Positions 1-5,562 of a stretch of 5,911 bases of DNA are shown one piece after another. Within the stretch, counting starts at the first letter, position 1. Each line of letters opens with the position of its first letter. The translations under genes were made by a program, and so were the position numbers. Source of the stretch: Methylococcaceae bacterium (GTDB taxonomy: Bacteria; Pseudomonadota; Gammaproteobacteria; Methylococcales; Methylomonadaceae); the NCBI GenBank assembly GCA_009925045.1, contig RFQK01000100.1:1-5911 (forward strand), in the 5' to 3' direction. Below the pieces are notes generated by a model, which did not search any database, was not told the origin of the DNA, and saw only the letters and a program-made list of their open reading frames with translations.

Positions 1-215
1 ATGATGCGGTGAAGAAAGCCGAAGCCCAGATGGAAAAATTCCATCTTGAGCAACAGGCGCTAGAGCAGCAGTTGGCGGATCCGGTGATCTATGAAGACAG
101 CAATAAAGAGCAGCTGAAACAAGTGCTCGCGAATAAAGCCAAAGTAGATGCGGCTTTAGAGCAAGCTGAACTGGCCTGGATGACAGCAGAAGAACAATTA
201 CAACAACAGGAATAA
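1..215 (+). CDS. ABC-F family ATPase, C-terminal end only (YheS-like)
   Basis: Only the last 70 or so residues are present; the reading frame is already open at base 3 and runs to the TAA at 213-215, so the gene begins outside the window. The visible part is a charged, alanine-, glutamine- and glutamate-rich helix pair with a central LADP.IYED turn, which is the usual form of the C-terminal coiled-coil extension of ABC-F proteins such as YheS and Uup. ABC-F proteins are soluble, carry two ATPase domains, and act on ribosomes rather than in transport. Neither ATPase domain can be seen here, so the subfamily is inferred from the coiled coil alone. The GTG at 9-11 is an internal valine codon, not a start. 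The next gene begins 5 bases after the stop, so the two are probably cotranscribed. Confidence 0.75.
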   Translation, partial: DAVKKAEAQMEKFHLEQQALEQQLADPVIYEDSNKEQLKQVLANKAKVDAALEQAELAWMTAEEQLQQQE

Positions 216-220
216 GCACG

Positions 221-763
221 ATGAAACGTTTAGTGGTCTTGCTGGTTGAATTGACCGCCCTGCGCAAAGGGCCGCAGGATATGCCGACCGGATTGGCTTT
301 TCAGCAATCTGTGCTGTTAGCGTATGCCTTGGTGAATCTGGTGTTGTTGCAAATGAGTAATGCCTGGTCGACCGCCGTGATGCAATTATTGCTGGATTGC
401 TTATTAATGGTGTCGTTTACCTGGCCCCTCCTGTATGTCTCAGGCCACAGAGCCCGGTTTCCGCAGACTCTGATTGCCTTGTTGGGCGCGGATGCAGTGA
501 TCAATTTCTTTGCTTTACCGGCTTTGGCCAGTCTCAATCAAGAGCCCAGCGAACTGGGTGTGTTCGCGATGTTATTGATTATGTTGTGGCATTGGCTGGT
601 GATTGGCCATATCTATCGCCATGCTTTAGAACGGCCTTTGTTATTCACTTTGATATTGGCCTTTTTGTATCTTATGCTATCGTCACAAATTATGGAGGCC
701 GTTTTCCCGCCGCTGAATATGACGCCGGAGATTATCGAGCAAGCCAGTGATGTTACGACTTAA
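221..763 (+). CDS. Uncharacterised multi-pass inner-membrane protein
   Basis: I do not recognise a characterised family with certainty. The 180-residue product has about five hydrophobic stretches (roughly residues 28-44, 50-72, 83-101, 111-132 and 138-157), with a short basic N-terminus containing RKGPQDMP and a polar C-terminal tail of about 20 residues, so it should sit in the cytoplasmic membrane. The RFPQTLIALLGADA segment (80-92) before the third helix recalls Yip1-like small membrane proteins, but this is only a resemblance. No catalytic motif is visible. The start is supported by an AGGAA ribosome site at 208-212, 8 bases before the ATG and inside the end of the ABC-F gene. It lies between the ABC-F tail and a TM2 protein in the same direction, consistent with one transcript. 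Confidence 0.8.
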   Translation: MKRLVVLLVELTALRKGPQDMPTGLAFQQSVLLAYALVNLVLLQMSNAWSTAVMQLLLDCLLMVSFTWPLLYVSGHRARFPQTLIALLGADAVINFFALPALASLNQEPSELGVFAMLLIMLWHWLVIGHIYRHALERPLLFTLILAFLYLMLSSQIMEAVFPPLNMTPEIIEQASDVTT

Positions 764-790
764 AACAACAAGAATAAACAGGCCAACCAC

Positions 791-1204
791 ATGTTAGGAC
801 ATATCGAAAGTTTTGATGAAAAAACCCAGACCGGGGTGATTAAGTTTGAAGAAGCTTTTTATGAGTTTCATAAGGACCAGTGGACTGCAGATGCTGCGCC
901 TAAAGCCGGCGATGATGTCGATTTTGATCACGAAGATGGGGCAGTCACCGAAGTCAGTCCGGTCGGGGCTTATTTATACGAAACCCGCCCGGTCAAAAGC
1001 CGGATTGTTGCTGGTTTATTAGGCCTGGTTCTGGGGGCTGCCGGCATTCATCGTATGTATCTGGGCTTTTGGGGTATTGGGATTGCGCAATTAGTTATTA
1101 CCTATATCACCGGTGGTTTTGGTGTGATCTGGGGTTTCGCGGATGGTGTGTTGATTATCACCGGACATATTCATAAAGATGCCAAAGGCCGCCATCTGAA
1201 ATAA
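791..1204 (+). CDS. TM2-domain membrane protein with N-terminal cold-shock-like region
   Basis: The 137-residue product has two parts. Residues 1-57 form a soluble acidic region starting MLGHIESFDEKTQTGVIKF, whose pattern of glycine, aromatic and valine positions resembles a cold-shock/S1-like OB fold (G.I..F....GVI.F, then AGDDVDFDHEDG). After a short linker, residues 72-125 carry a TM2 domain: a first helix GLLGLVLGAAGIHRMYLG with the characteristic G.HR.YLG turn at 85-92, and a second helix ending IWGFADGVLIITG. TM2 proteins are small two-helix membrane proteins with no established biochemical role. The fold of the N-terminal part is inferred; the TM2 call is firm. An AGG at 780-782 lies 8 bases before the ATG. 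Only 3 bases separate its stop from the next start, which suggests translational coupling. Confidence 0.88.
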   Translation: MLGHIESFDEKTQTGVIKFEEAFYEFHKDQWTADAAPKAGDDVDFDHEDGAVTEVSPVGAYLYETRPVKSRIVAGLLGLVLGAAGIHRMYLGFWGIGIAQLVITYITGGFGVIWGFADGVLIITGHIHKDAKGRHLK

Positions 1205-1207
1205 TTC

Positions 1208-2125
1208 ATGATAGACACTGTCTATGTCGAATCGGCTATTCTCGCTCATCCGCGCGTGCAGACGATTCGACAACGCTTTCCTCAGGCCCGTTGGATAGAA
1301 TGCGAACGCTATGGCGAAGTCTTTAATCCCAAGGCGCAGAATTTCCGCTTACAAAAACAGCGTCCCGCGCTGATTCTGGCTGAGAAGTATCAAAAATTTG
1401 CGTTGCCGGCGCCTGTCGGTTATGGCATAGGCGGTCAGCAGAATTACTATTTTTCCCACATGCTGAATTGTCTGTACGATTGCCGTTACTGCTTTTTGCA
1501 AGGCATGTATCAGTCAGCGAATTATGTGCTGTTTGTTAATTATGAAGATTTTCAGGCTGAGATCCGCCAGATTTGTCAGCAAACCCCAGAGCCGGTGTAT
1601 TTCTTTTCCGGTTATGACTGTGACAGCCTGGCCTTAGAACCCCTGACGGGCTTCGCTGAGTCTTTTTTGCCTTTTTTTGCTGAACTACCCAATGCTTGGC
1701 TGGAGTTACGCACCAAGAGCACTCAGATTCGCAGTTTGCTGAATCGTCAGCCTTGGGAGCGATGCGTGGTTGCCTTTAGTCTGGCACCAGCTGATTTGGC
1801 GGAAAAAGTGGAAGAGCGGGCGCCTGGTCTGGAAAAACGTCTAGAGGCGGCGGCTAAACTGCAGCAGCAAGGCTGGCCAATCGGCTTGCGCTTTGATCCT
1901 ATGCTGTATCAGCAGGATTATGCCGAGCAGTATCGGCAGCTATTTGAGCAGGTATTCAGCGTATTGGATGCGGAAAAACTGCATTCCGTGAGCCTGGGGG
2001 TGTTTCGCTTGCCCGAGCAGTATTTTAAAAAAATGCATAAACTGTATCCGGAGCAAAAACTGTTTGTCAGTCCTTTGCAAACTGCAGAGGGTCTGGTGTC
2101 TTATCGCCGCGATCTGGGTTATTAG
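1208..2125 (+). CDS. Spore photoproduct lyase (SPL) family radical SAM protein
   Basis: This 305-residue protein resembles SplB, which uses S-adenosylmethionine and a 4Fe-4S cluster to reverse the thymine dimer called spore photoproduct. Visible support: the CLYDCRYCF cluster motif with C88, C92 and C95 (CX3CX2C); a further cysteine, C138, 43 residues after the last cluster cysteine, the spacing of the hydrogen-donating cysteine of Bacillus SPL (C98 to C141); RTKSTQIRSLL at 168-178, matching the family TK segment; and LRFDPMLYQ at 227-235 near the last barrel strands. Y94 matches the tyrosine inside the cluster motif, while the tyrosine just after it in Bacillus is F96 here. Length is close to the roughly 340 residues of the Bacillus enzyme. 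No clear ribosome site precedes the ATG, which lies 3 bases after the TM2 stop. The real substrate in a presumed non-sporeformer is unknown. Confidence 0.85.
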   Translation: MIDTVYVESAILAHPRVQTIRQRFPQARWIECERYGEVFNPKAQNFRLQKQRPALILAEKYQKFALPAPVGYGIGGQQNYYFSHMLNCLYDCRYCFLQGMYQSANYVLFVNYEDFQAEIRQICQQTPEPVYFFSGYDCDSLALEPLTGFAESFLPFFAELPNAWLELRTKSTQIRSLLNRQPWERCVVAFSLAPADLAEKVEERAPGLEKRLEAAAKLQQQGWPIGLRFDPMLYQQDYAEQYRQLFEQVFSVLDAEKLHSVSLGVFRLPEQYFKKMHKLYPEQKLFVSPLQTAEGLVSYRRDLGY

Positions 2126-2153
2126 ACTTTATTTCTGAGGCGATTTTCTTTCC

Positions 2154-2867
2154 ATGTCAGATCTAAAACGTTGTGTCCTGGTGACCGGGGCCAGTTCCGG
2201 TATAGGCCGGGCGGTTGCCCGGCGTTTGCTGAGCTTAGGCCACGAGGTGATTGGCGTCTCTCGTGATCCCCAGCAATTCCAGACGCCGCATGCCGGTTTT
2301 TATAGCATGGCTCTCGAAATGGCCGATGCCGATCAGATTGAGGCCGCTGCCCGACATATGCTCACGGATTACCCCCAGTTGGATGCCGTGGTGTTTGCTG
2401 CGGGTTTTGGGCGTTTTGGCAGTTTGGAGCAGTTTTCGAATAGTCAGATTCAGGACTTGCTGCAAGTTAATCTGATTGGGCAGATTCAGCTTAGCCGTGC
2501 CTTATTGCCGCATTTAAAGCAACAAACCCATGCCAATTTGATTTATCTGGGTTCGGAAGCGGCGTTAAAGGGTACGCGTCAAGGCAGTGTTTACTGTGCC
2601 AGCAAATTTGCTCTGCGGGGCTTTAGTCAGGCCTTGCGCGAAGAATGTGGCAAAAGTTCGGTGCGGGTCTCGTTGATTAATCCTGGCATGGTCGATACCG
2701 CGTTTTTTGAAACCCTGAGTTTTGCACCCGGTCAGCAGAGTGGTCAGGCTTTGCATGCCGAGGATATTGCTGACACTGTGCAATATATTCTTCAGGCGGG
2801 AAAGCATGTGGTGATTGATGAAGTGAATCTGAGTCCAGCCAGTAAAGTCATTGATTTTAAAAAATAG
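2154..2867 (+). CDS. Short-chain dehydrogenase/reductase (classical SDR)
   Basis: The 237-residue soluble protein is a classical SDR using NAD(P)H. Motifs in order: the cofactor glycine motif TGASSGIG at 11-18, R38 in VSRDP after the second strand (suggesting NADPH), AAG at 82-84 in place of the common NAG, N106 in QVNLIG, the catalytic S134, Y147 and K151 (GS...YCASK), and INPGMVDT at 175-182. The full Asn-Ser-Tyr-Lys set is present, so it should be active as an oxidoreductase. The substrate cannot be read from the sequence; the length and the C-terminal region resemble YdfG-type hydroxyacid/serine dehydrogenases and generic acyl reductases about equally. A GAGG at 2137-2140 is the only ribosome-site candidate and is 13 bases from the ATG, rather far. 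It follows the SPL gene by 28 bases, probably in the same transcript. Confidence 0.9.
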   Translation: MSDLKRCVLVTGASSGIGRAVARRLLSLGHEVIGVSRDPQQFQTPHAGFYSMALEMADADQIEAAARHMLTDYPQLDAVVFAAGFGRFGSLEQFSNSQIQDLLQVNLIGQIQLSRALLPHLKQQTHANLIYLGSEAALKGTRQGSVYCASKFALRGFSQALREECGKSSVRVSLINPGMVDTAFFETLSFAPGQQSGQALHAEDIADTVQYILQAGKHVVIDEVNLSPASKVIDFKK

Positions 2868-2889
2868 CCGCAGCACACAAAATTGCGGC
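2867..2889. other. Hairpin after the SDR gene, possible leftward terminator
   Basis: GCCGCA (2867-2872) and TGCGGC (2884-2889) form a perfect 6-base-pair stem with an 11-base loop, starting at the last base of the SDR stop codon. On the plus strand the stem is followed by AAGGCGG, not a T run, so it is not a standard intrinsic terminator for the SDR gene. Read on the minus strand, the stem is followed by TATTTTTT, which would fit an intrinsic terminator for leftward transcription, but no minus-strand gene is seen here. It may simply stabilise the mRNA end. Confidence 0.35.
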
Positions 2890-2913
2890 AAGGCGGATAA
2901 TCTCTAGTATGAT
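2883..2913 (+). promoter_or_regulatory. Possible sigma-70 promoter for the potassium-channel operon
   Basis: TATGAT at 2908-2913 is a good -10 element, with TTGCGG at 2883-2888 as a weak -35 across a 19-base spacer. GATAAT at 2896-2901 is an alternative -10. This is the longest gap between genes in the window (96 bases) and the most natural place for a new transcript to start, about 50 bases before the channel ATG. The -35 match is poor and overlaps the right arm of the hairpin. Confidence 0.3.
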
Positions 2914-2963
2914 TCCGTCACCACTCTCATTTCCTAAGCTTAAGCGATTTTTTTCCGTCATTC

Positions 2964-4331
2964 ATGTTTGCCTTACTCAGCAAGTTCATCGTCTACGCCG
3001 CCTATCATCTCAAGGCATCTGAGACTTATCAAAATACCAAAGGCTTCTTTTACGATCTGCTGGAAAACCCCCGCAGTCGCCGTAAAACGTATTTTGACGC
3101 TTTAATGATTGCCTTAATCGTGTTGAGTATTTTCTTTTTGCTCTATGACGTCGAGCATGAAGCCAGTCCTATGGGGGGATACGTTGAGCAAAGCATTTTG
3201 GTGATCTTTGCCTGCGAATATTTGCTGAGATTATGGGTGTATTCCGACACGCATATCCTCATCATTGAAGAGTACGAAAAAGCCTTATATCTGAACATCT
3301 CTTTCAATGTTTATGCCGCACTCAAAAAGGCCTTGGGGCGTAAGTTGGATTATGTCTGGTCGCCGTTTGCGATCATAGATTTGCTGGCTATTCTGCCCAG
3401 TTACCGGCCGTTACGGATTTTACGCATCTTCCTGATTTTCCGGTTATTCAAGCTGTTTCGTTATTCCAATAGCGCCAAATTATTTTCGGATATTCTGGCC
3501 ACCAAACGCTATGAACTGCTGACCCTGATGGTTTTCACCGGGCTGCTGATTTTTATTGCCAGTGTCTCGGTTTACATTTTTGAATACCCAGAACCTGAAA
3601 GCAAAATTAAGTCCTTGTTTGATGCGGTTTACTGGGCGGTTGTGACTTTGGCCACCGTCGGTTATGGCGACATCATTCCGCACACGATCGGTGGGCGTCT
3701 GGTGGCACTGATGCTGATTCTGACCAGTTTGGGCATCTTGTCGTTTTTTACTTCGATTTTGATTGCGGCCTTTAATGAAAAAATGCCGGTTTTGCGGGAA
3801 AACCGAACCTATGCGGAGTTGGAGCGCTATAAGGATTTCGTGATTATTTGTGGGTATGGCCGGGTGGGTCATGAAATTGCCAGACAATTAAGTAAAGACG
3901 GGCAAAAGTTCATTATCATCGACCAGAAGCCGCATAACATCGAACTGGCTAAAGAGCGGGGTTATCTGACCGTTCACAATGACGCGACCCGCAATGATGT
4001 GTTGATCAGTGCCGGTATTCTGCGGGGTGCCAGTACTGTGTTATGTATCACCGGTGACGATGTCACCAATGTCTATGTGACTCTGACCAGTCGAAATCTG
4101 AATCCGGATATTCGCAAATTAACCTTGCTGGGCGTGGTCAGTGCCAATCCCATCCATCTTAAACATAAAAATAAGTATGAAGTGAAGCAGCAGCATTTTT
4201 ACTTTAATCCGGAATCCAAATTTATTTTGCGCCAAGAAGATATTCTGGTGGTGTTGGGCAGGAAACTGGGGATTGATCATTTCCGCGATCAGATTCAGCA
4301 GGGCCGTTTGCTAAAAAGGGTGAAACCATGA
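2964..4331 (+). CDS. Voltage-sensor (6-TM) potassium channel with a shortened C-terminal RCK domain
   Basis: This 455-residue inner-membrane protein is a Kv-type potassium channel. It contains S1 (about 44-61); S2 (73-93) with FACEYLLRLW, giving F82 and E85; S3 (131-145) with IIDLLAILP and D139; S4 (148-166) with R148, R151, R154, R160, K163 and R166 at three-residue spacing; S5 (183-206); the selectivity filter TVGYGD at 231-236; and S6 (243-271) with a hinge glycine near 257. F82, E85 and D139 match the gating-charge transfer centre of Kv channels. A cytoplasmic RCK region follows: VIICGYGRVG (293-302) is an intact Rossmann glycine motif and D320 ends the second strand. After NPDIR (380-384) the sequence jumps straight to LTLLGVV and ends with ILVVLG (427-432), the last part of RCK_C. 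Compared with the next gene about 85 residues are missing. The start lacks a clear ribosome site, but no upstream in-frame ATG exists. Confidence 0.92.
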   Translation: MFALLSKFIVYAAYHLKASETYQNTKGFFYDLLENPRSRRKTYFDALMIALIVLSIFFLLYDVEHEASPMGGYVEQSILVIFACEYLLRLWVYSDTHILIIEEYEKALYLNISFNVYAALKKALGRKLDYVWSPFAIIDLLAILPSYRPLRILRIFLIFRLFKLFRYSNSAKLFSDILATKRYELLTLMVFTGLLIFIASVSVYIFEYPEPESKIKSLFDAVYWAVVTLATVGYGDIIPHTIGGRLVALMLILTSLGILSFFTSILIAAFNEKMPVLRENRTYAELERYKDFVIICGYGRVGHEIARQLSKDGQKFIIIDQKPHNIELAKERGYLTVHNDATRNDVLISAGILRGASTVLCITGDDVTNVYVTLTSRNLNPDIRKLTLLGVVSANPIHLKHKNKYEVKQQHFYFNPESKFILRQEDILVVLGRKLGIDHFRDQIQQGRLLKRVKP

Positions 4332-4780
4332 AGCGGGTGGCAATCTTTGGCTATAACCCCATGTCCTATGAAGCGATCAGCCGGATTGATCAGAGTCGCT
4401 ACCAACTGTTGGTGTTAGATCACCAGGTCGAACATATTGAGCGCGCCAAAGAAAACGGTTTTGCCACCCAAATCGCCGATTTTCGCAGTGACGAAGATTT
4501 GCGCGAAGTCGGGATTGGGGGTGAGATTGATACGCTGTTTTGCTTTTTTGAACAGGATTCGCAAAACGTGTTTCTGACGTTGTCCGCACGCGCACTGGAT
4601 CCTGATTTGAATATCATTGCGATTGTCTACAGTCCGGAATCGGCCCAGAAACTGCGGGCGGCGGGTGCTAATAAAATCATTGATCCCTATGAAATTTGTG
4701 CCCGAAAGATTCATGACTTACTCAAACGCCCGGAAATTACCGATGTGTTTGATCATGCGTATTTGGCCGACATGATTTGA
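4328..4780 (+). CDS. Soluble RCK/TrkA_N protein, N-terminal part of a frame-split gene
   Basis: These 150 residues make a complete RCK_N (TrkA_N) Rossmann domain plus the linker helix. VAIFGYNPMS (4-13) sits where the glycine motif belongs, LLVLD (27-31) ends the second strand, NVFLTLSARALDPDL (80-94) matches NVYVTLTSRNLNPDI of the channel, and AAGANKIIDPYEI (111-123) is the family segment before the crossover helix. The glycine motif GxGxxG is degenerate (GYNPMS), so nucleotide binding is doubtful. The ATG overlaps the channel stop as ATGA, and an AGGG at 4317-4320 lies 7 bases upstream, so translation is coupled to the channel. The frame ends at TGA 4778-4780 exactly where RCK_C should begin, and RCK_C follows in the -1 frame. 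In the family this would be one protein of about 236 residues, similar in size to KtrA. It may be a pseudogene, a sequencing slip, or a truly split protein. Confidence 0.8.
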   Translation: MKRVAIFGYNPMSYEAISRIDQSRYQLLVLDHQVEHIERAKENGFATQIADFRSDEDLREVGIGGEIDTLFCFFEQDSQNVFLTLSARALDPDLNIIAIVYSPESAQKLRAAGANKIIDPYEICARKIHDLLKRPEITDVFDHAYLADMI

Positions 4781-5037
4781 ATCTGGCTGAGGTGGTGATC
4801 CCGGTCGATAGTGATTTGATGGGGCAATGTGTCAGTCAGTTGCAATTGAGTTCGCAATATAATCTGATCCTGATCGGGATTGTGAATCATGATCGCAGTC
4901 AGGATTTACGTTTTGTGGTGGAAGACACCAATTGTCGTCTGACGGAAGGCGATATTTTGGTTATTTTGGGCCCTGAAGGGGAAATACGCGCGTTTAAAAA
5001 GGATGTCGAAAATGAATCGAATGATGCTAAAGCCTAG
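4777..5037 (+). CDS. RCK_C (TrkA_C) domain, C-terminal part of the frame-split gene
   Basis: These 86 codons encode an RCK_C domain: LNLAEVVIPVDSDLMGQCV (strand, then the family SxLxGxxL-type turn), NLILIGIVNHD (29-39), and the closing strand LTEGDILVILGPEGEI (55-70). The last two blocks align with LTLLGVVSAN and ILRQEDILVVLGRKLGI of the upstream channel. RCK_C domains bind small effectors and help assemble the gating ring. The only available early start is TTG at 4777-4779, which overlaps the preceding TGA as TTGA and has no ribosome site; the next choice, ATG at 4819, would cut off the first strand. The frame is closed upstream by TGA at 4750-4752. Adding one T to the TTT at 4776-4778 joins the two parts as ...YLADMILNLAEVVIP, which reads like an uninterrupted RCK protein. 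Independent translation is therefore uncertain. Confidence 0.65.
   Translation: MNLAEVVIPVDSDLMGQCVSQLQLSSQYNLILIGIVNHDRSQDLRFVVEDTNCRLTEGDILVILGPEGEIRAFKKDVENESNDAKA
5000..5003 (+). promoter_or_regulatory. Ribosome binding site that sets the dsbB start
   Basis: AGGA here is 8 bases before the ATG at 5012, an ideal distance. It directly abuts the earlier in-frame ATG at 5003, which therefore cannot use it. This favours a DsbB start at 5012. The site lies inside the RCK_C reading frame. Confidence 0.6.
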
Positions 5038-5506
5038 AGTTTGCTTCTCGATCGGTTTGCTGGGCTGTGCCACTGTCTTAGGGGTAGGCGTTTACTTGCA
5101 GTTTGTGGAAGAACTGGAGCCTTGTCCTTTGTGTATTTCCCAGCGTTTGCTGTTTCTGGCGACTGGACTGGTGTTTTTGCTCGGGACCATGCATGGCCGT
5201 TTCAGCCGTTTTTATGCTGCGCTGAGTGGGCTCACTGCTTTGGGAGGGGCTAGCGTTTCGGCTCGGCATGTCTGGTTACAGCATCTGCCACCGGAACAGG
5301 TGCCGGAATGCAGTCCGGGGATTGAATATGTGTTCCAGCATTTTCCCTTGGCGGACACGCTTAAATTGATGCTGACTGGAACCGGTGAATGTGCCAAGGT
5401 TGACTGGGCTTTTCTGGGGCTGGCGATCCCGGCCTGGGCTTTAATCGCGTTTCTGGGCTTGTCTGCTCTGTCGGTGCTGGCGTTTCGTCAGGCCAAGCTG
5501 GACTAG
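5012..5506 (+). CDS. dsbB: Disulfide bond formation protein B (DsbB)
   Basis: DsbB is a four-helix inner-membrane protein that reoxidises periplasmic DsbA and passes the electrons to quinone. With the start at 5012 the product has 164 residues and all four essential cysteines: C38 and C41 in the first periplasmic loop (EPCPLCISQR), and C100 (VPECSPG) and C127 (GTGECAKVDW) in the second. R45, four residues after C41, matches the arginine of E. coli DsbB used in quinone interaction. FLGLAIPAW (134-142) before the last helix is also typical. Four hydrophobic segments are visible (about 11-29, 44-60, 67-83 and 134-158). An in-frame ATG at 5003 would add three residues but has no usable ribosome site. 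The gene starts 26 bases inside the RCK_C frame, so it is likely cotranscribed with the channel genes, although a link in function is not expected. Confidence 0.95.
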   Translation: MNRMMLKPRVCFSIGLLGCATVLGVGVYLQFVEELEPCPLCISQRLLFLATGLVFLLGTMHGRFSRFYAALSGLTALGGASVSARHVWLQHLPPEQVPECSPGIEYVFQHFPLADTLKLMLTGTGECAKVDWAFLGLAIPAWALIAFLGLSALSVLAFRQAKLD

Positions 5507-5514
5507 CGATTTTG

Positions 5515-5562
5515 GGCATGCGAACTTTTGATAGGGTTCAGTGTTGGCATGCAGACTTATGA
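5515..5562 (+). repeat. Imperfect direct repeat in the dsbB-priA gap
   Basis: Two 17-base units, at 5515-5531 and 5546-5562, share 14 of 17 positions with a 31-base period. Both begin with GGCATGC and continue with a CTT..TGA pattern. The second unit includes the proposed priA ATG. Two copies could be an operator or a chance duplication; no known binding motif is recognised. Confidence 0.3.

Noticed and set aside
397..750. A 117-codon open frame overlapping the membrane-protein gene in another frame
   Set aside because: The 221-763 frame has a good ribosome site and coherent membrane segments. The alternative has neither a ribosome site nor a recognisable domain.
2565..2891. Minus-strand open frame of 108 codons over the SDR gene
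   Set aside because: It lies opposite the catalytic YxxxK region of a clear SDR and encodes nothing recognisable.
2867..2895. Rightward intrinsic terminator after the SDR gene
   Set aside because: The stem is only 6 base pairs and is followed by AAGGCGG on the plus strand, not a T run.
3480..3887. A 135-codon open frame on the minus strand, inside the channel gene
   Set aside because: It runs opposite a strongly recognisable channel pore and RCK start. Its product is rich in Gln, Asn and Arg with no domain, as expected of a shadow frame.
4377..4714. Three overlapping minus-strand frames opposite the RCK gene
   Set aside because: All are shadows of the RCK_N coding sequence, which aligns with the channel's own RCK. 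Their products look random.
4753..4780. Programmed -1 ribosomal frameshift signal at the RCK break
   Set aside because: No X XXY YYZ heptamer in the zero frame and no obvious downstream stem was seen, so an indel or reinitiation is simpler.
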